A stretch of DNA of 8,085 bases from contig JAITBC010000112.1 in NCBI GenBank assembly GCA_031283785.1, forward strand, positions 1 through 8,085, in the 5' to 3' direction. The notes under the pieces were generated by a model. That model made no database searches. It was not told where the DNA came from and saw only the letters and a list, made by a program, of their open reading frames with translations. Positions 5,305 to 8,085 of this stretch are shown piece by piece. How positions within the stretch are numbered: the first letter of the stretch is position 1; each line of letters begins with the position of its first letter. A program made the translations under genes and the position numbers. Source of the DNA: Tannerella sp. (GTDB taxonomy: Bacteria; Bacteroidota; Bacteroidia; Bacteroidales; Tannerellaceae).

Positions 5305-8085
5305 ATTAAAGGTGAAATTCATACCTATGTTGAACACCCTTTGAATAGGGTATCCTAATCCGTTACCTGCCATTTCGACGTCCCACATTTTGAAGCGGCT
5401 AAACAGCAATAAATTTGTTCCGCTTACATATATCCTGAAATTATTTATATGGAATTTCTCCTGCCATTTGCCGGATATGGTATAGCCTATTTCTGCCTGT
5501 TTCAAACGAAGGAACGTGCCGTCGCGCATAAACCATGTACTTGTCTGGACATTGTTGCTATGCAAGATACTGCTCAAACGGGGCCATGTAGCATACATGT
5601 CCTGATTTTCTTCTGACCAGTGACTGTCGGCGTATGCTTTCAGCAGTTGCGTCTGGTTCTGGAACGGAGCGGTACTTATACCGGAATTGGAGTCAACAGT
5701 AGATATCCAGAACGATTCGTTTGCAGCGCCCTGAAAAAAGCATGAAGCGTCGAACCCTTTGTATCCTAACGAAAATCCAAAACCGTACACAATTTCCGGC
5801 ACTGTGGGATTACCTATAGGCACCATGTCTGCAGGCGTAATTCGCCCGTCACGGTTCACATCGGAATATTTGATATCACCGCCGCCGTAAGAATTGCCGA
5901 AATCTTGAGGAGCAGAATTATAAGCCTCAGCGTCGTCCATAAACAGACGTTCGGCAATATATCCGTAGTTTTGTTTAAGCGATATTCCCACACGCGAGCG
6001 CCATGGTTCATCGTACACAGGTTCTTCAAATACTTCGTAGCGGCTGGTAGCATAAGTGAAATTCGCACGCACCGAAGTCCAGAAATCCGGATTCCACGAC
6101 TGCTGATAGTCTAAACTTATATCCACTCCTCTGCTCGAAGCCTCTCCCACATTTGCCCTGACGGTTACGCCTGAGGGCAAACCCATGGTCGAAGGAATAT
6201 ATTCTCTTGACATCAGTATATTATTCCTGTATTCGGTGAAATATTCGGCGATAATGTTGACTTTGTTCCACAATCCCACTTCTACGGCATAATTCTGTTT
6301 GGTAGATGTTTCCCAGGTAATCTCGTCGCTGGCAAATCTCTGAATGCTTATTCCGGGTAATGAGACCAGAGCGTTCATCTTCGATCCGAAATAGGCGCTT
6401 TTGCTTGCATCGGACATGTTGAGTCGCGACAGATAGAAAAATCTGTCGTTATTGTCTCCAATCCGGTCGTTACCCACAATTCCGTAAGAATAGCGGAGTT
6501 TCAGATTGGAAACGGTTTTTTTGAGCGGTTTCCAGAAATCCTCGTTCGAAATCAGCCATCCCAAGCCTGCCGAAGGGAAAAAGCCGAAACGGTGATTTGC
6601 GGCAAATCTTTCCGAACCGTTGTATCCGAAATTAAATTCCGAAAAATAACGGTTGCCGTACGAATAGGTGAGCCGTCCCGACAGTCCTGAGTTACGCGAT
6701 GGCAGCGATAACTGTATGCTTCCGGCATTGGCGTCAAGAGATTCTCTTGCGGTCAAAACAAACAGTCCGCCTACAGTGTGTTTGTTGGCAAAAGTACGGA
6801 TGTAATTCAATACGGTTTCGGAATACAGAGTCGAATTTAGCGATTTCGGGCTTTCGTAAAGGTCGAGATATTCTGTGCCTGCTCCCGAGCCTGTGTCGGG
6901 AGTAGTACGTATCACTTTGTATGTTCCCGTAGATCTGTCATGAGATGCTACCTGATAGTAGAAAGGATTATATTTCCTGATTACCGAAAATGATCCCGTA
7001 CGGGAAAGATTGAACAGAGATCTGATGCTTAATCCTTCGGTGATAAACTTCAAATCCTGTTTCAGTTCGAGTTGAGCCAGCATCTGCGACCTCGATTCGT
7101 TCATATAACCACGTACCATTTCTGCGTATGGATTGCGATAGTTATTGTCTTCATTGCCGAACATGATATGCTTGACATATTTGTGGTCTTCGTCAATGGG
7201 AAAATAAACGGGAAACTTAACAGGATTGGAACGCACCATCATATTGTATATTTCAGTGCCTACGGGAGTGGAATTGGTAGTGTTGGGGTCAGGCGGTCCG
7301 GTATAGTCGTCGAAGTTGCCGCTCAACCGTACAATCAGTTCCGTAGTTTTGGTAATGTCAATATTGACATTCGCTCTCAGTCCGTAACTTTTGAGGTTGA
7401 TATTATTGTTGAAAGTGTTACGCTTGTCCACATTCAATATTCCGTTGTCCTTGCTGAACGAACCTGCCACATAATAGCGTGCTACGCCTCCTCCGCCCGT
7501 CACGCTCAGGTTCACCCTCTGGTTTATGGCATAATCCTTGAATAACAGGCTGTGCCAGTCGTTTGCAGGATATACCAAAGGGTTTCCGCCGGCGGCGGTA
7601 TTGTCGATTTTCTCCTGTTTATACGGAAGGTCTTCCAGTGGATTACGTGTAAGAACAGCCTCGTTGGCAAGTTGCATGTAAGTAACGGGGTCGGCAAATT
7701 CGACATTGCGCGTAGGCATCGAGACAGAGTTTTCCAGACGCAGTGAAATCTTGGCAGGACCTACTGCTCCCTGTTTGGTTGTTACCAGAATGACACCGTT
7801 AGCTCCACGTGCTCCGTACAGGGCGGTTGCCGTGGCGTCTTTCATGACCGAGAAACTTTCGATGTCGTCGGGTTGCAGGCGCGCCAGATCGGTAGCGGTC
7901 AATTCAATTCCGTCAATCAATATCAAAGGATTGGTATTGTTTCCGAAAGTGGTAATACCGCGTACAAAAAAATCGGCATTGTCTCTGCCGGGTTCGCCGC
8001 TGCGCTGATAGGCAATGATTCCCGCCATACTTCCCGCCAGCGCCGTGGTCAGGTTACTGGAGGGTATTTTCAGTTCTGCCGGATT
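5302..8085 (-). CDS. SusC/RagA family TonB-dependent transporter (5' partial)
   Basis: Outer-membrane TonB-dependent channel that imports the ligand held by the SusD-like partner. The frame stays open to the window edge: 927 residues are visible and the true start lies outside, so the internal Met at 8028 is not the start. The 19 residues before that Met (beginning NPAELKIPSSNLTTALAG) are the usual plug-domain sequence. Missing are the signal peptide, the carboxypeptidase-D-like regulatory domain, the TonB box and the plug start. Visible plug motifs (numbered from the first visible residue): SGEPGRDNADFFVRG (about 29-43), PLILIDGIEL (about 53-62), and SVMKDATATALYGARGANGV with VTTKQG (about 79-105). 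The rest is barrel, with repeated aromatic beta-strands, an EF-hand-like loop DVNRDGRITPAD (742-753) and a closing YPIQRVFNIGMNFTFN. Full-length relatives are about 1000-1100 residues. It is the first visible gene of the operon; the promoter and any regulator lie beyond the window. Confidence 0.97.
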   Translation of the reverse strand, partial: NPAELKIPSSNLTTALAGSMAGIIAYQRSGEPGRDNADFFVRGITTFGNNTNPLILIDGIELTATDLARLQPDDIESFSVMKDATATALYGARGANGVILVTTKQGAVGPAKISLRLENSVSMPTRNVEFADPVTYMQLANEAVLTRNPLEDLPYKQEKIDNTAAGGNPLVYPANDWHSLLFKDYAINQRVNLSVTGGGGVARYYVAGSFSKDNGILNVDKRNTFNNNINLKSYGLRANVNIDITKTTELIVRLSGNFDDYTGPPDPNTTNSTPVGTEIYNMMVRSNPVKFPVYFPIDEDHKYVKHIMFGNEDNNYRNPYAEMVRGYMNESRSQMLAQLELKQDLKFITEGLSIRSLFNLSRTGSFSVIRKYNPFYYQVASHDRSTGTYKVIRTTPDTGSGAGTEYLDLYESPKSLNSTLYSETVLNYIRTFANKHTVGGLFVLTARESLDANAGSIQLSLPSRNSGLSGRLTYSYGNRYFSEFNFGYNGSERFAANHRFGFFPSAGLGWLISNEDFWKPLKKTVSNLKLRYSYGIVGNDRIGDNNDRFFYLSRLNMSDASKSAYFGSKMNALVSLPGISIQRFASDEITWETSTKQNYAVEVGLWNKVNIIAEYFTEYRNNILMSREYIPSTMGLPSGVTVRANVGEASSRGVDISLDYQQSWNPDFWTSVRANFTYATSRYEVFEEPVYDEPWRSRVGISLKQNYGYIAERLFMDDAEAYNSAPQDFGNSYGGGDIKYSDVNRDGRITPADMVPIGNPTVPEIVYGFGFSLGYKGFDASCFFQGAANESFWISTVDSNSGISTAPFQNQTQLLKAYADSHWSEENQDMYATWPRLSSILHSNNVQTSTWFMRDGTFLRLKQAEIGYTISGKWQEKFHINNFRIYVSGTNLLLFSRFKMWDVEMAGNGLGYPIQRVFNIGMNFTFN
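5827..5862 (-). other. EF-hand-like calcium-binding loop in the SusC-like protein
   Basis: Codes for DVNRDGRITPAD, in which acidic or amide side chains fall at loop positions 1 (D), 3 (N), 5 (D) and 12 (D), with G at 6 and I at 8, as in dockerin and EF-hand loops. It is preceded by GGGDIKYS and followed by IGNPTVPEIVYGF, the usual surroundings of this loop in SusC-type barrels, where it probably binds a structural metal on the extracellular side. Position 12 is Asp rather than the Glu of classical EF hands. Confidence 0.6.

Noticed and set aside
7072..7545. A 157-codon + strand open frame opposite the SusC-like gene
   Set aside because: It is antisense to a fully supported barrel-coding frame, shows no recognisable domain, and is one of several such shadows across the operon.
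8026..8028. ATG taken as the start of the SusC-like gene
   Set aside because: The frame is open up to the window edge and the 19 preceding codons encode typical plug-domain sequence, so this Met is internal and the gene is cut by the window.

Overview
The window looks like chromosomal DNA of a member of the Bacteroidota, most likely order Bacteroidales. The evidence is a SusC/SusD-type outer-membrane uptake pair followed by two lipoprotein genes of families almost confined to that phylum, together with A/T-rich translation start regions lacking Shine-Dalgarno sequences. I cannot name a genus from the sequence alone.

Layout. At the left edge, on the + strand, is a complete thyX (23-655), a flavin-dependent thymidylate synthase. 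A 246-base gap (656-901) separates it from a convergent minus-strand operon and holds one strong feature, an 11-bp GC-rich hairpin at 849-874 that probably terminates that operon. Reading leftward from the right edge, the operon encodes: a SusC-like TonB-dependent transporter whose N-terminus lies beyond the window (5302-8085); a SusD-like substrate-binding lipoprotein (3342-5273, or from 5300); a three-domain lipoprotein of the DUF4959/DUF5126/DUF5000 type (2032-3273); and a DUF4998-type lipoprotein with a C-terminal F5/8 type C (discoidin-like) domain (902-2029). The SusC/SusD and DUF5000/DUF4998 junctions are very tight, and a 68-base A/T-rich spacer splits the operon between SusD and the DUF5000 protein.

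How the genes work together. In well-studied relatives, SusC forms the TonB-energised barrel and SusD the lid that captures ligand on the cell surface. Extra lipoproteins downstream of susD are commonly surface glycan-binding proteins. The last two genes fit that position: both have lipoprotein signals and C-terminal discoidin-like sandwiches. No glycoside hydrolase, lyase, sulfatase, peptidase or regulator lies between susD and the terminator, so any enzymes and regulators of the locus must be upstream of susC, outside the window, and the substrate cannot be inferred. thyX is probably an unrelated neighbour.

I found no RNA gene, CRISPR array, insertion sequence or clear new system. This is a fairly ordinary, though incomplete, polysaccharide-utilisation-type locus; the least understood part is the pair of DUF lipoproteins.
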